From NCBI GenBank assembly GCA_001873365.1, contig MNYZ01000099.1, forward strand, positions 20,342 through 84,341: a DNA stretch of 64,000 nucleotides, read 5' to 3'. Position 1 is the stretch's first letter. Each line of letters begins with the position of its first letter. Both the position numbers and the translations under genes were made by a program. Of this stretch, positions 16,268 to 25,322 are shown piece after piece. This stretch comes from Oscillatoriales cyanobacterium CG2_30_40_61 (GTDB taxonomy: Bacteria; Cyanobacteriota; Cyanobacteriia; Cyanobacteriales; Microcoleaceae). The notes beneath the pieces were generated by a model. The model was not told the origin of the DNA, ran no database searches, and saw only the letters and a list, made by a program, of their open reading frames with translations.

Positions 16268-18292
16268 TTAGCCTAGGGCTTGATCAAATTCCCAATGTTT
16301 GAGAGGAAGATCAATCCTAGGGTGATTTCCCCGCCCTCGACTTGAGACCGAACCCTCCGACTCCGTTGCTAGGGATTCCGGTTTAGGAATGGCAATTTGA
16401 AAGGAGATCGGTGAGGAGGAACCCTGATAACTTTGGGTGTTAGGTCTAGGGGTTTGGGGAAAAGAGGGTAAGGAAATAAACGGATCTTTAATAAAAGGTT
16501 GATCAATATAGGGTTTGAGATCCTCCTTAGTTTGGGCATTGCCATCCAGTTTAGGGGATAGGGAGGATTCAGTCTGTGACCTAGACCCCGACTCCCGAAA
16601 AACTGGAGCCTGCATGGGTTCGGAAAACAGGGTTTTCGGCGGTGCCGACGGGACAATCTCCGTGACCGTTGGTGGACTGGGAGGCTCGGTTTCCTTCACT
16701 AAGGGCACAGGTGTTTCTAGGGTTGGGGTTAAGGTGGTATCAGCCCGTTGAATTTGCCGTGGTGGAGTGTCTAAAACCACCCCGGAGTGCATGGGTTGAT
16801 CAAAAATTTGGGAGAGTCGCCCCACCCGTTTAATAATCTCCTCACCCTTGGGAGTGGAGATCACCCGAGCTTGATATTGGGTAACTTCTACGGGTAAAAA
16901 CTCCACCTTCATTTGACGATTAGCGTTTAAAGCCACCCTGACCACAGCCGTGTCATAGTCTTTGCGACTATTTCCCCCAAAAATAAAATTTCCTAGGGAG
17001 TAAACAATTGGCCGACCTTTATAAATTTCTGCACCCTGTAGGGTATGGGGATGATGACCAATCACCACATCGGCTCCCTGGTCAATGGTAAATCGGGCTA
17101 GGTCAATTTGCCAGTCCCCCGGATATTCCGCCAGTTCTACCCCCCAATGGTAGTTGACCACTACCCAATCCACCTGATCGCGAATGGCTTTAATATCGGC
17201 GGCGACCCGCTCATCATAACGGGGATTGGTTCCCGCCAAACTATCGGTGGCGGCGTGAAAGTCAGCGTCATAATAGCCGAAATAGGCAATCCGTTGACCT
17301 TTAACTTCAATAATCGAGGGGCGACGAGCCTCTTTAAGATCTCGACCTGCTCCCACAGCCTTAATTCCAGCTTGGTCTAAAGTGGCCATGGTTTCCACTA
17401 GCCCGGGTTCCTCATAATCCATCGTATGATTATTGGCGAGATTGACAAGATCAATTCCACCTTGAGTTAAAACCTGAACTGCTTCTGGGTCAGCTTTAAA
17501 ATTAAATTGTTTGTTGGGACGGCGCAGGGTGGAACGGGTGAGGGGATTTTCTAAATTCACCATCGCCACATCGGCGTCCCGATATTCGGGGAGTTGGGCA
17601 AAGGGTAGGGAGTAGTTTGTCCCAATCACATTTTCAACGTGATCGGAGAGGGTGACATCTCCCCCAAATACTAAAGTTACCGTGGGATCTTGGGGGTTTT
17701 TCACCTCTTGGTGTTGAACCACTGGAACCACTTCTAGGGCAGCTTGGACGGTATCGGGGCGTTTAGAGGGCGGTGGGACCATCGCTATCTGGGGTTGGGG
17801 GTTGGATAGGGGCAGTTGTTGGGCGTTGACTTCGTAGTAACTCACCCAACAGCCTAAGACAAAGGCAGAAACGGCCGAACCCATCATAAACATTAACCGC
17901 AGGGTTTTAAACTTAATCCAGTCGGGTTTTAACCACCGTCGGTATCCCTGTCCTCGATACCCTCGATTAGCTGGGGTCACTAGCCGCACCGACTGTTTCC
18001 AGAGAATCTCCCCATCTCCTTGATACCGGGCGGCAATTTTTACTCCTGCTAGGTTAGGGGCGTTGAGTTTCCACAGTAAGTGACAGATAAATTTAACAAT
18101 GCTTTCGGCTATGGGTTCTTGTTGGAATTCAACCAGGACGGGTAAACAGCCTTTATGATCAGGGGGGGCGACCCTCGCTGAGATTCCTTCGGGTCGAAGA
18201 TAGGTATTAATTAAATCGTTAATTGCCCTGAAGTCCCCGGTACGGGCTAATTCAAAAATAGAAGGTTGACCTAAATATTCTGCATAAACCAT
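16268..18292 (-). CDS. CapA family protein (metallophosphatase-like) with membrane anchor
   Basis: A 674-residue protein. Residues 1-120 form a cyanobacterium-specific N-terminal region, followed by a membrane helix at about 134-152 (LRLMFMMGSAVSAFVLGCWV). The CapA/PgsA-type calcineurin-like domain (about 205-480) holds the metal-site motifs FGGDVTLSD, MVNLENPLT, LVNLANNHTMDY, VVNYHWGVE, IGHHPHTLQ and YSLGNFIFGG. The last ~190 residues are low-complexity, rich in proline and serine. CapA proteins take part in poly-gamma-glutamate or capsule assembly in Bacillus; in cyanobacteria the substrate is unknown. The catalytic domain should face the periplasm. Confidence 0.85.
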   Translation of the reverse strand: MVYAEYLGQPSIFELARTGDFRAINDLINTYLRPEGISARVAPPDHKGCLPVLVEFQQEPIAESIVKFICHLLWKLNAPNLAGVKIAARYQGDGEILWKQSVRLVTPANRGYRGQGYRRWLKPDWIKFKTLRLMFMMGSAVSAFVLGCWVSYYEVNAQQLPLSNPQPQIAMVPPPSKRPDTVQAALEVVPVVQHQEVKNPQDPTVTLVFGGDVTLSDHVENVIGTNYSLPFAQLPEYRDADVAMVNLENPLTRSTLRRPNKQFNFKADPEAVQVLTQGGIDLVNLANNHTMDYEEPGLVETMATLDQAGIKAVGAGRDLKEARRPSIIEVKGQRIAYFGYYDADFHAATDSLAGTNPRYDERVAADIKAIRDQVDWVVVNYHWGVELAEYPGDWQIDLARFTIDQGADVVIGHHPHTLQGAEIYKGRPIVYSLGNFIFGGNSRKDYDTAVVRVALNANRQMKVEFLPVEVTQYQARVISTPKGEEIIKRVGRLSQIFDQPMHSGVVLDTPPRQIQRADTTLTPTLETPVPLVKETEPPSPPTVTEIVPSAPPKTLFSEPMQAPVFRESGSRSQTESSLSPKLDGNAQTKEDLKPYIDQPFIKDPFISLPSFPQTPRPNTQSYQGSSSPISFQIAIPKPESLATESEGSVSSRGRGNHPRIDLPLKHWEFDQALG

Positions 18293-18768
18293 GAAAATAC
18301 TATCCTCTCCTTGACAAATTTTGATTGCAGTTTAGTTGAACAATAAAAATAACCTTAACCTTTGGTCAGATCTAACGGTTGATGATTGGATTCAACGGTT
18401 TTAACAGGACACTTTTTCCTAACACTATAACTTTCTGGCGAAAAGTTTAACAGGTTTATTGTCTGATGTCTGCGAAGTGCGATCGCCAACGGTGTTCGAG
18501 ACTAGGGCAAATTTATGGCTGGTGCCAACTCCAACTGGATTGAAGTCCTATACTAGATGCCCTAAACCGAAAAGAAGTCAGTACAGACTAAATTTCTTAG
18601 GCTAAATCTATCTTAGGCGTTAAAATATAAAGACAACGGTTTTAACTAGACTGATCACCTTGTCATCCGGTATAATCCCAGGTACTTAGGTATCCTGCTA
18701 AACCTTAAATACTTAGGTTGACAGGGTAAATTCCGATCAGCCAGCGAACTTCTCAGGAAAAGTAAAAA
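18293..18768. other. 476-bp intergenic region between divergent genes
   Basis: It holds the divergent promoters of the CapA gene and the 103-residue protein gene, one HIP1-like GCGATCGCC site near 18480, and a TATAAT at 18671-18676 that suits a -10 box for the rightward gene with a leader of about 90 nt. A short direct repeat (GTACTTAGG / ATACTTAGG) lies at 18682 and 18709. No open frame or RNA gene was recognised. Confidence 0.5.
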
Positions 18769-19080
18769 ATGCTACATCGCAAGATTTATCAGCTTTGTTG
18801 TGACGGTCGGGAAGTCTCTATTTTCTTACGAGATCAGCAACGTTGGATTGAGAAAGCTAGAATTACAGATATTGAGGGAGATCTGGTCACGCTACGTTAT
18901 GAGACGGATGAGGAGGATGAGGTTTGTTCTTGGGAAGAAATGATCCGTATAGAAAGTATTGGATCAATTAGTCAGAAGTTGGCCTCTGTTCCTAAGTGCT
19001 ATTTTGATCTACCAATTTCTGAAGATTGTCCCGAAGCTGAACAAATTCGTTATCCTACTTCCGAATCTAGTCCTGAATAA
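18769..19080 (+). CDS. Conserved cyanobacterial protein (DUF6679-like)
   Basis: A 103-residue soluble protein with no signal peptide or membrane helix. It opens MLHRKIYQLCCDGREVSIFL and continues through WIEKARITDIEGDLVTLRYE into an acidic stretch, ETDEEDEVCSWEEMIRIESIG. The predicted fold is a small beta barrel, like an RNA- or ligand-binding SH3/OB domain, by alternation of hydrophobic residues. It appears to be a short family conserved in cyanobacteria (DUF6679 by recollection). The function is unknown. The ribosome-binding sequence CAGGAAAAG lies upstream of the ATG. Confidence 0.7.
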   Translation: MLHRKIYQLCCDGREVSIFLRDQQRWIEKARITDIEGDLVTLRYETDEEDEVCSWEEMIRIESIGSISQKLASVPKCYFDLPISEDCPEAEQIRYPTSESSPE

Positions 19081-19260
19081 GTTGGACAATTGCTGTCCAA
19101 TCCAATTTCCCCAAAAATAGGGGAATCAAGCTCCGTCCTAACCTCAATAGGCTTAGTAGCCTGATAGGACGGATTTTTGTCTGAGCTTGAGATCCGGCTG
19201 TCAGGGGAGCTAATAACTGATATGATCGGGATTGGTAAGTTTAACAAACACACAGAAATC

Positions 19261-19728
19261 ATGCCTAAGACTGTTGCTGAGGTGATGACCCCGAATCCAA
19301 TTCTGGTTGGGCCAGAGATGCCACTCAGAGAAGCGCTGCAACTGATGGTGGAAAAACATATTGGTTGTTTACCTGTGGTCAACGAATCCGGTCATTTGGT
19401 GGGTTTGATCTCGGGGACGGATTTGATGTGGCAAGAAAGCGGTGTGATTCCACCCACTTATATTACTTTCTTTGATAGTATTATTTACCTGGAAAACTTT
19501 TCCCGGTATGAACAGGAATTGCATAAGGCATTAGGTCAAACCGTAGGAGAAGTGATGACTCAGGCGCCGATTATTAGCATTACTCCCCATAAATCTTTAT
19601 CCGATGCCGCCCGGTTATTGAATGAAAAGCGCATTCATCGTTTACCTGTGGTGGATGATGCGGGTAAGGTGATTGGGATTCTCACCTGTGGTGATATTCT
19701 GCGGGTGATGGCAACGGCAAAGAGTTAA
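19261..19728 (+). CDS. CBS domain-pair protein
   Basis: From the ATG at 19261 the protein has 155 residues; a TTG at 19177 would add 28 residues unlike the family. Two CBS motifs form one Bateman module: VMTPNPILVGPEMPLREALQL with HIGCLPVVNESGHLVGLISG, and VMTQAPIISITPHKSLSDAA with RIHRLPVVDDAGKVIGILT. Such modules bind adenine nucleotides such as AMP, ATP or c-di-AMP and regulate partner proteins. The stand-alone form is common in cyanobacteria and plant chloroplasts (CDCP-like). A ~30-residue insert rich in aromatic residues (YITFFDSIIYLENFSRYEQ) separates the motifs, as in chloroplast CBSX proteins. Confidence 0.88.
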   Translation: MPKTVAEVMTPNPILVGPEMPLREALQLMVEKHIGCLPVVNESGHLVGLISGTDLMWQESGVIPPTYITFFDSIIYLENFSRYEQELHKALGQTVGEVMTQAPIISITPHKSLSDAARLLNEKRIHRLPVVDDAGKVIGILTCGDILRVMATAKS

Positions 19729-19912
19729 AATCTGATCGGATGTTGTTAATAAAAATTACGCGGGTCAAGACAGGGGGTTTCGACTCGGATATTTACTGGG
19801 TTTTGGCAAATTTTAATCCCAGAAAATATTGATCTATTCACATCAAGTAATATGATATTATCCAGATCAATTCAAAACCCTTTAGAGTCTTTAATTCAAA
19901 ACCTTAATTTTT

Positions 19913-20569
19913 ATGACAATTACCCCTGAATCTGTTCAGCAGTTGTTAAGTTCTAGTGATTTTGGCGATCGCTTAATCGGTGTCAATCAACTCCGAAACT
20001 TACCCCCGGCGATCGCTTTTGAGTTAATTCAAGCCCCGATTAAGGATAGTAATAGTCGGGTACGATATGCGGCGGTAAGTCAGATGGCAACTTTGGGAGA
20101 GCAGAATTTAGAAACCTCCTATCAAATCCTACACCATCACTTATTAAATGATCCCGAAATTGATGTACAAGCAGCGGCGGCGGATGCGTTGGGGGCTTTA
20201 AAACTTAAGGACGCCTTTGATGATTTACAAAACCTCTATAATACTACGCCAGAATGGTTAGTTAAACTGAGTATTGTGGCGGCGGTGGGAGTCATCGAAG
20301 AACCTCGGGCTTTTGAATTATTAGAAACAGCACTTCAAGATAATAATAGTTTAATTCAAACCGTTGCTATTAGTGCTTTAGGAGAATTAGGAGACAGAAG
20401 GGCAGTGGCTTTATTAATTCCTTTTGTGACAAATTCAGATTGGCAAATTCGTTATCGGGTTGCCCAGGCATTAGGTCGTTTAGGGGGGAGTGAAGTTGAA
20501 ATGTTATTAAAACAATTAGCAGAGGATGAAGTCGAGATTGTGGCTCAAGAAGCTCAGGTGAAAGTGTAA
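19913..20569 (+). CDS. nblB: HEAT-repeat protein, probable phycobilisome degradation protein NblB
   Basis: A 218-residue all-helical protein with about six HEAT/PBS-lyase repeats, e.g. DSNSRVRYAAVSQMATLGE, DPEIDVQAAAADALGALK, DNNSLIQTVAISALGELGD and NSDWQIRYRVAQALGRLGG. Length and overall pattern fit NblB, which is related to the CpcE/CpcF lyases and detaches or helps degrade phycobilin chromophores when cells are starved or under high light. CpcE-like lyases and unrelated HEAT proteins remain possible, since phycobilisome structural genes are not nearby. The gene is monocistronic by spacing. Confidence 0.65.
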   Translation: MTITPESVQQLLSSSDFGDRLIGVNQLRNLPPAIAFELIQAPIKDSNSRVRYAAVSQMATLGEQNLETSYQILHHHLLNDPEIDVQAAAADALGALKLKDAFDDLQNLYNTTPEWLVKLSIVAAVGVIEEPRAFELLETALQDNNSLIQTVAISALGELGDRRAVALLIPFVTNSDWQIRYRVAQALGRLGGSEVEMLLKQLAEDEVEIVAQEAQVKV

Positions 20570-20729
20570 CTTGGGTAGATATAATACCGATGAAATTATA
20601 GCAGGGAAAGCCAGAACAACGCCAGAAAATAATTCACCAGTTTGAGCATCGGTTGATATTCTGATTATCAGGCACAACTGCTATAAAAACTAATCGCAGA
20701 AACTGACACTTTTTTGAGCAGGAGAAACC

Positions 20730-21848
20730 ATGACGACCGACAAAAAAATTGGCATCGCTGTGATTGGGACAGGATTTGGTAAAAAAGTTCATATTCCTGC
20801 CTTTCAAGACCATCCTAAAACCCAAGTAGTTGCAGTTTATCATCGGGATTTAGAAAAAGCCAAAGCGATCGCCTCTAGCCATAATATTCCCCATGCTTGT
20901 AACAGTATTGAGGAGATTTGTGCTTTATCTGAAGTCCAAGGAGTTGCGATTTCTACCCCGCCTTTTCTGCATTTTGATATGGCTAAAATAGCCTTGAATG
21001 CGGGTAAACATCTGTTATTAGAAAAACCTACGGCTCTAACAGTTTCAGAGGCAAAATATCTCTATCACCTCGCCCAATCTAAAGGTTGTATTACCAGCTT
21101 AGATTTTGAATTTCGGTTTATTCCCGCTTGGCAACATTTATCTCAACTGTTGGCTAAAAATTATGTAGGACAGAAAAGATTAATCAAAATTGATTGGTTA
21201 GTTTCTAGTCGTGCCGATGAGACTCGCCCCTGGAATTGGTATGCTCAAAAAGACAAAGGTGGCGGCGTATTAGGGGCAATTGGTTCCCATAGTTTTGATT
21301 ATATTTCTTGGTTATTTGGCTCAATTAAACGCCTCTGTGGACAACTGAATACTTCGATTACTTTGCGTCCTGACCCTGAAGCTGGGGGAGAATTAAAAAC
21401 CGTTGATGCCGATGATATTTGTACCCTAATTTTAGAACTAAATGATGGCACTCCCTGTCAAATTTGTTTAAGTTCTGTTACTTACCAAGGACGGGGACAT
21501 TGGGTAGAAGTTTATGGTAGTGAAGGTACATTAATTTTAGGTAGTGATAATCAACAGGATTATGTGCATGGATTTCGATTATGGGGGAGTCAAAAGGGGC
21601 AAGCTTTAAGTGAAATTTCTATCCCCAAATCCTTAGAATTTCCCCGAATTTATCCCGATGGTCGGATTGCTCCTTTGCTACGAGTAATTGACCAATGGAT
21701 AGCAGGAATTGAAGGGGGAACAAGTTTAATTCCTTCGCTCAAAGAAGGGGTTTATTCTCAACTGTTAATGGATTTAACCCAGGAATCTAATGCAACTGGA
21801 ACTTGGGTGAATTTACCGGATTTTGCATCTTTTTTGGTGAGTGAATAG
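20730..21848 (+). CDS. Gfo/Idh/MocA family oxidoreductase
   Basis: A 372-residue NAD(P)-dependent dehydrogenase. The Rossmann fold begins IGIAVIGTGFGKKVHIPAFQ (GxGxxG variant), and the cofactor-binding VAISTPPFLHFDMAKIALNAGKHLLLEKPTA carries the EKP motif with the catalytic lysine. The C-terminal substrate domain includes GGGVLGAIGSHSFDYISWL, where the conserved D and H residues lie. The family oxidises or reduces sugars, inositols or biliverdin; no specific substrate can be assigned. AGGAGAAACC precedes the ATG. Confidence 0.9.
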   Translation: MTTDKKIGIAVIGTGFGKKVHIPAFQDHPKTQVVAVYHRDLEKAKAIASSHNIPHACNSIEEICALSEVQGVAISTPPFLHFDMAKIALNAGKHLLLEKPTALTVSEAKYLYHLAQSKGCITSLDFEFRFIPAWQHLSQLLAKNYVGQKRLIKIDWLVSSRADETRPWNWYAQKDKGGGVLGAIGSHSFDYISWLFGSIKRLCGQLNTSITLRPDPEAGGELKTVDADDICTLILELNDGTPCQICLSSVTYQGRGHWVEVYGSEGTLILGSDNQQDYVHGFRLWGSQKGQALSEISIPKSLEFPRIYPDGRIAPLLRVIDQWIAGIEGGTSLIPSLKEGVYSQLLMDLTQESNATGTWVNLPDFASFLVSE

Positions 21849-22296
21849 AAGGGATACAGCTATCACCCGCCGCGGTGTTCATATTTTATTAGGTGAGTTG
21901 GCGATTATTGTGGTATGATAGTCTTGTAGTTTCTATCATGCCAGTTTACTCACAGTCGATCTCGCAATCCATATAGAGTTAATCAAAAAAGGTGCGGGGT
22001 TTTGGTGTCTAAATTCAAGCGCACGCAGGCTTTAAACACCAAAACTTTATACTAAAATCTTGCTACCTTTTTCGGATGACGATAGCTACAAAATAACATT
22101 CAAAAAGTCCTCTTATTAGTCAATACTGTTTCTATTCTATTTCGTTTAATCTAAACGAACTTCGATCAAAATTAAAATTAGTCCAGAGAGCCATCTACTA
22201 GAACAACGCTAAAATTACCCGATGGGGGCGATTTGTGCTAAGATTATTGCGGTTTAAGTGTCAACTATTATTAAGGTTAATCCCATGGAGGTTGCT
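21849..22296 (+). other. Gene-free region with nested hairpins
   Basis: No convincing protein frame. GGTATGATAG and CTATCATGCC form a hairpin around 21911-21941. A larger nested structure is at 21986-22072 (listed separately). The part next to the small membrane-protein gene is a plain AT-rich leader with a GGAGG ribosome-binding site at 22287. Confidence 0.5.
21986..22072 (+). other. Nested stem-loop element, candidate structured RNA
   Basis: An outer stem AAAAAGGT (21986-21993) pairs with ACCTTTTT (22065-22072). An inner perfect 10-bp stem GTTTTGGTGT (21999-22008) pairs with ACACCAAAAC (22036-22045). The right arm ends in five T residues, so on the + strand it could terminate transcription. 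It could be a small RNA, a leader element or a short mobile palindrome; no family was recognised. Confidence 0.4.
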
Positions 22297-22491
22297 ATGA
22301 TGAAAACCCTGCTTCCTAATGTCTTAGTGTTCAAATGTTTTCGTAACAATATGACTAATTCCTATGCCGTGATTGGTTTGAGTTATGTAGTTAGTATATT
22401 TTTAATTTTATTTACTTTTTTTTGTGTTGCGGCTTCTCAATCTCCTCATGTTTCTGTTAAGTCTGTTCAACCCTATCATTCTGGATCATAA
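22297..22491 (+). CDS. Small single-pass membrane protein, unknown
   Basis: The ATG at 22297 follows a GGAGG at a 5-nt spacing and gives 64 residues; a GTG at 22258 would be a longer but poorly supported start. One hydrophobic helix (about residues 22-45, VIGLSYVVSIFLILFTFFCV) is followed by a short polar tail rich in serine. A 14-bp perfect inverted repeat lies 22 bp past the stop codon, suggesting a separate transcript. No family is recognised. It could be a real small protein or a chance frame; the ribosome-binding site and terminator favour the former. Confidence 0.45.
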   Translation: MMKTLLPNVLVFKCFRNNMTNSYAVIGLSYVVSIFLILFTFFCVAASQSPHVSVKSVQPYHSGS

Positions 22492-22513
22492 ACGTTTTTC
22501 TAGTGGAATCAAG

Positions 22514-22559
22514 GAGAAGAAATTTAACCTATTTTTAAACTATTCTTAAATTTCTTCTC
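22514..22559 (+). terminator. 14-bp perfect stem-loop after the small membrane-protein gene
   Basis: GAGAAGAAATTTAA (22514-22527) pairs with TTAAATTTCTTCTC (22546-22559) across an 18-nt loop. The stem is AT-rich and has no long T-run, so efficiency is uncertain. Confidence 0.5.
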
Positions 22560-22650
22560 AAGTTTTGGTTAAAGCCCAAAGGTGGACTTGATATTACCTA
22601 TTCATGGTAAAATTAGAAACTGTATTAATTTTAATAGGAAAAAATATCCG

Positions 22651-23133
22651 ATGAACATTCGCATTGGTAATGGTTATGATATTCATAAATTAGTCCCCGG
22701 ACGGGCATTAATTTTAGGAGGAATTAAAATTGACCATGAATTCGGATTATTAGGACATAGTGATGCGGATGTTTTGACCCATGCCATTATGGATGCCATG
22801 TTAGGGGCATTAAGTTTAGGAGATATTGGGCATTATTTCCCCCCAACCGATGAAAAATGGGCGGGGGCGGATAGTTTAGTCCTCTTAAAACAGGTAAATC
22901 AACTAATATTAGATCGAGGTTGGAAAATCGGAAATATTGACTCCGTAATTGTAGCAGAACGTCCTAAATTAAAACCCCATATTAGCGGAATGTGCGATCG
23001 CCTTGCCACCACCTTAAACCTCAATTCCGATCAAATTGGGGTGAAAGCCACCACCAACGAAAAATTAGGCCCGGTGGGTCGAGAAGAAGGAATTGCCGCC
23101 TATGCAGTGGCTTTATTAGAAAAAATTAATTAA
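22651..23133 (+). CDS. ispF: 2-C-methyl-D-erythritol 2,4-cyclodiphosphate synthase
   Basis: From the ATG at 22651 the enzyme has 160 residues, the normal length; the longer frame from 22582 has no family support. It catalyses the fifth step of the MEP pathway, cyclising CDP-methylerythritol phosphate to MEcPP and thereby feeding all isoprenoids, including squalene for the hopanoid genes in this window. The N-terminal [16 protein letters not shown] holds the zinc-binding D-x-[15 protein letters not shown] holds the conserved HSDAD and zinc His, [20 protein letters not shown] holds the substrate loop, and [19 protein letters not shown] is the C-terminal signature. Confidence 0.95.
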   Translation: MNIRIGNGYDIHKLVPGRALILGGIKIDHEFGLLGHSDADVLTHAIMDAMLGALSLGDIGHYFPPTDEKWAGADSLVLLKQVNQLILDRGWKIGNIDSVIVAERPKLKPHISGMCDRLATTLNLNSDQIGVKATTNEKLGPVGREEGIAAYAVALLEKIN

Positions 23134-23182
23134 AATAAAATTTCTGGGAATATTTATTCTAGGGGATAGAATAATATTAAAC

Positions 23183-23284
23183 AGGACTTACGCACAAGAC
23201 CAAAGAAACCGGGTTTCTAGCTGGTGATTTGGCGGATAAAATCGAGACTTATCGTTCATAAACCCGGTTTGGTGCGTAAGTCCT
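23183..23284. mobile_element. Second MITE-like element with AGGACTTACGCA ends
   Basis: A 102-bp element that is nearly the reverse complement of 6188-6290 (about eight differences). It has the same 12-bp terminal inverted repeats and internal AAACCGGGTTT palindrome. It is non-coding and lies after ispF. Confidence 0.75.
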
Positions 23285-23540
23285 ATTAAAGATAAATTTT
23301 TTAAAGATCATGGAATTTTTGATCAAATTCACTGCATAAATTCCGAATACAAATAACCGTTAAAATCAAAGCTGAAAGTAGGGGAGAAAACCTAAATTCC
23401 CTTGATTTTCTCTAAGCGTTTATCCCCCCTAACCCCCCCTTAAAAAAGGGGAAACCGGAGTTCAAAGTCCTAGCCTTGCCCCTACAGTTTTTTTCAAAAA
23501 TGATTTAAGATTGCTATAGAAATCAGCCAGTTTTTGTAAC
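23285..23540. repeat. Gap before the binding-protein gene with a CCCCCCTAACCCC repeat
   Basis: The region between ispF and the lipoprotein gene holds the 23183 element, then TATCCCCCCTAACCCCCCCT and AAAAAAGGGGAAACC around 23409-23455, a member of the window's C/G-run palindrome family. No gene is visible. The promoter of the downstream operon should lie after the repeat, but no clear boxes were seen. Confidence 0.55.
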
Positions 23541-25307
23541 ATGATTCTATTCAAAACCCATTGGTTCCAAAAGACCCTATTCATCCTCTTAGCCCTGGTT
23601 CTGAGCGCCTGTAGTACGGCTCAATCCCAAATTCCGTCTCGGTTGGTGGTAGCCACGCCCAGCGGCCCAGCCACCTTTAATCCGCCCCTGAGTCAATCTG
23701 CCTATACGGTCTTTGGTTATTTGTATGACCCGTTAATTCAAGACGACCCCGTAACTGGGGAATTAATTCCTAAATCCGGGTTAGCTGAAGGATGGGAAAT
23801 TTCTGATGATAAACAAAAAATTATTATTACTTTAAAAGAAGGGTTAAAGTGGTCAGATGGCAAGCCATTCACCGTGGATGATATTATTTTTACCTATAAT
23901 GATATTTATTTAAACGATAAAATTCCTACCAGTTTTAAAGATATTTTACGAGTGGGAAAAAGTCGCAGCTTTCCTACGGTCAAAAAATTAGATAATCGTC
24001 GGGTGGAGTTTGCTGTTTCCGAACCCTTTGCACCCTTTTTACAATATGTAGCCGGATTAAGTATTTTACCCGCCCACATTTTAAAAGACTCAATTACCGA
24101 AACCGATAGTGAGGGAAACCCCAAATTTTTAACCACCTGGGGCACCGATACCAACCCCCAAGATATTGTCGGAAATGGTCAATATAGAATCAAAAGTTAT
24201 ACTCCCTATCAACGGGTAATTTTAGAAAAAAATCCCTATTATTGGCGCAAAGATAACCAGGGAAATCCCCAACCCTATATTGAAGAAATTGTTTGGCAAA
24301 TTATTGAAAGTACCGATACTCAATTATTAGATTTTCGTTCCGGTTCCTTAGATACTTTAACCCTGCAACCGGAAACATTTCCCCTATTAAAACCCGAAGA
24401 AAAACGAGGAAAATATACTATTTATAATTCTGGCCCCGATATGGGAACTGTGTTTATGTCATTAAATATGAATCGGGGGAAAAATCCCCAAGGAAAACCC
24501 TTTGTTGATCCAATTAAATCTAAATGGTTTAATAATAAAGCCTTTCGACAGGCGGTTTATTATGGGATTAATCGCGAGGCGATGAAAAATAATTTTTATT
24601 TGGGATTAGGAGAGCTTCAACATTCCCCCATTCCAGTCCAAAGCCCCTTTTATTTATCCCCAGAAGCAGGATTAAAAACCTATACCTATAATCCCGAAAA
24701 AGCCAGACAAATTCTAATTGATGCCGGATTTAAGTATAATGATCAAGGACAATTACTTGATAGTGACGGTAATCAGGTTCGCTTTACTCTCTTAACCAGT
24801 GCGGGGAAAAAGATTCGCGAACAAATGGCAACCCAAATTAATCAAGATCTGGGTAAAATAGGGATTCAAGTTGATTTATTATTTCTCAGCTTTAATACCT
24901 TAGTCGAACGTCTTTCCAGTTCTCGGAATTGGGATGTTTATTTAGGAGGATTTAGCGGGGGAGGAATTGAACCTCACGGGGGTTATAATATTTGGTCAGT
25001 GAATGGAAGGTTACACACCTTTAATCAAGGGCCGCAACCCGGGGAAACCGGGATTACCGATTGGCAAGTTTCCGATTGGGAAAAACAAGTGGATAATTTA
25101 TTTGTGCAAGCTTCCCAAGAATTTGATCTGAAAAAACGGCAAGAACTCTATGGAAAAGCACAGAAAATTATCTCCGAGGAACTGCCCCTATTATATATGG
25201 TTAATCCCCTTGGCTTTGAAGCTATCCGAGATCGGGTTGAAGGTATTGAATACACACCCTTGGGGGGAGGCTTTTGGAATTTGTATGAACTCAAAATTGC
25301 TGAATAA
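23541..25307 (+). CDS. ABC transporter substrate-binding lipoprotein (family 5, peptide/nickel type)
   Basis: A 588-residue exported solute-binding protein. The lipoprotein signal peptide has a lipobox LSAC (residues about 20-23), so it is anchored to a membrane facing the periplasm. The SBP_bac_5 fold has its marker WSDGKPFTVDDIIFTYNDI, then VGNGQYRIKSYTPYQRVILEKNPYYW and the later AVYYGINREAMK. The family binds oligopeptides, nickel complexes, opines or glutathione. No permease or ATPase gene is adjacent. The next gene, larB, begins 15 bp downstream on the same strand, so the two are probably co-transcribed. A link to nickel is possible but not shown by the sequence. Confidence 0.88.
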   Translation: MILFKTHWFQKTLFILLALVLSACSTAQSQIPSRLVVATPSGPATFNPPLSQSAYTVFGYLYDPLIQDDPVTGELIPKSGLAEGWEISDDKQKIIITLKEGLKWSDGKPFTVDDIIFTYNDIYLNDKIPTSFKDILRVGKSRSFPTVKKLDNRRVEFAVSEPFAPFLQYVAGLSILPAHILKDSITETDSEGNPKFLTTWGTDTNPQDIVGNGQYRIKSYTPYQRVILEKNPYYWRKDNQGNPQPYIEEIVWQIIESTDTQLLDFRSGSLDTLTLQPETFPLLKPEEKRGKYTIYNSGPDMGTVFMSLNMNRGKNPQGKPFVDPIKSKWFNNKAFRQAVYYGINREAMKNNFYLGLGELQHSPIPVQSPFYLSPEAGLKTYTYNPEKARQILIDAGFKYNDQGQLLDSDGNQVRFTLLTSAGKKIREQMATQINQDLGKIGIQVDLLFLSFNTLVERLSSSRNWDVYLGGFSGGGIEPHGGYNIWSVNGRLHTFNQGPQPGETGITDWQVSDWEKQVDNLFVQASQEFDLKKRQELYGKAQKIISEELPLLYMVNPLGFEAIRDRVEGIEYTPLGGGFWNLYELKIAE

Positions 25308-25322
25308 TTTGTTTAAATCCTG

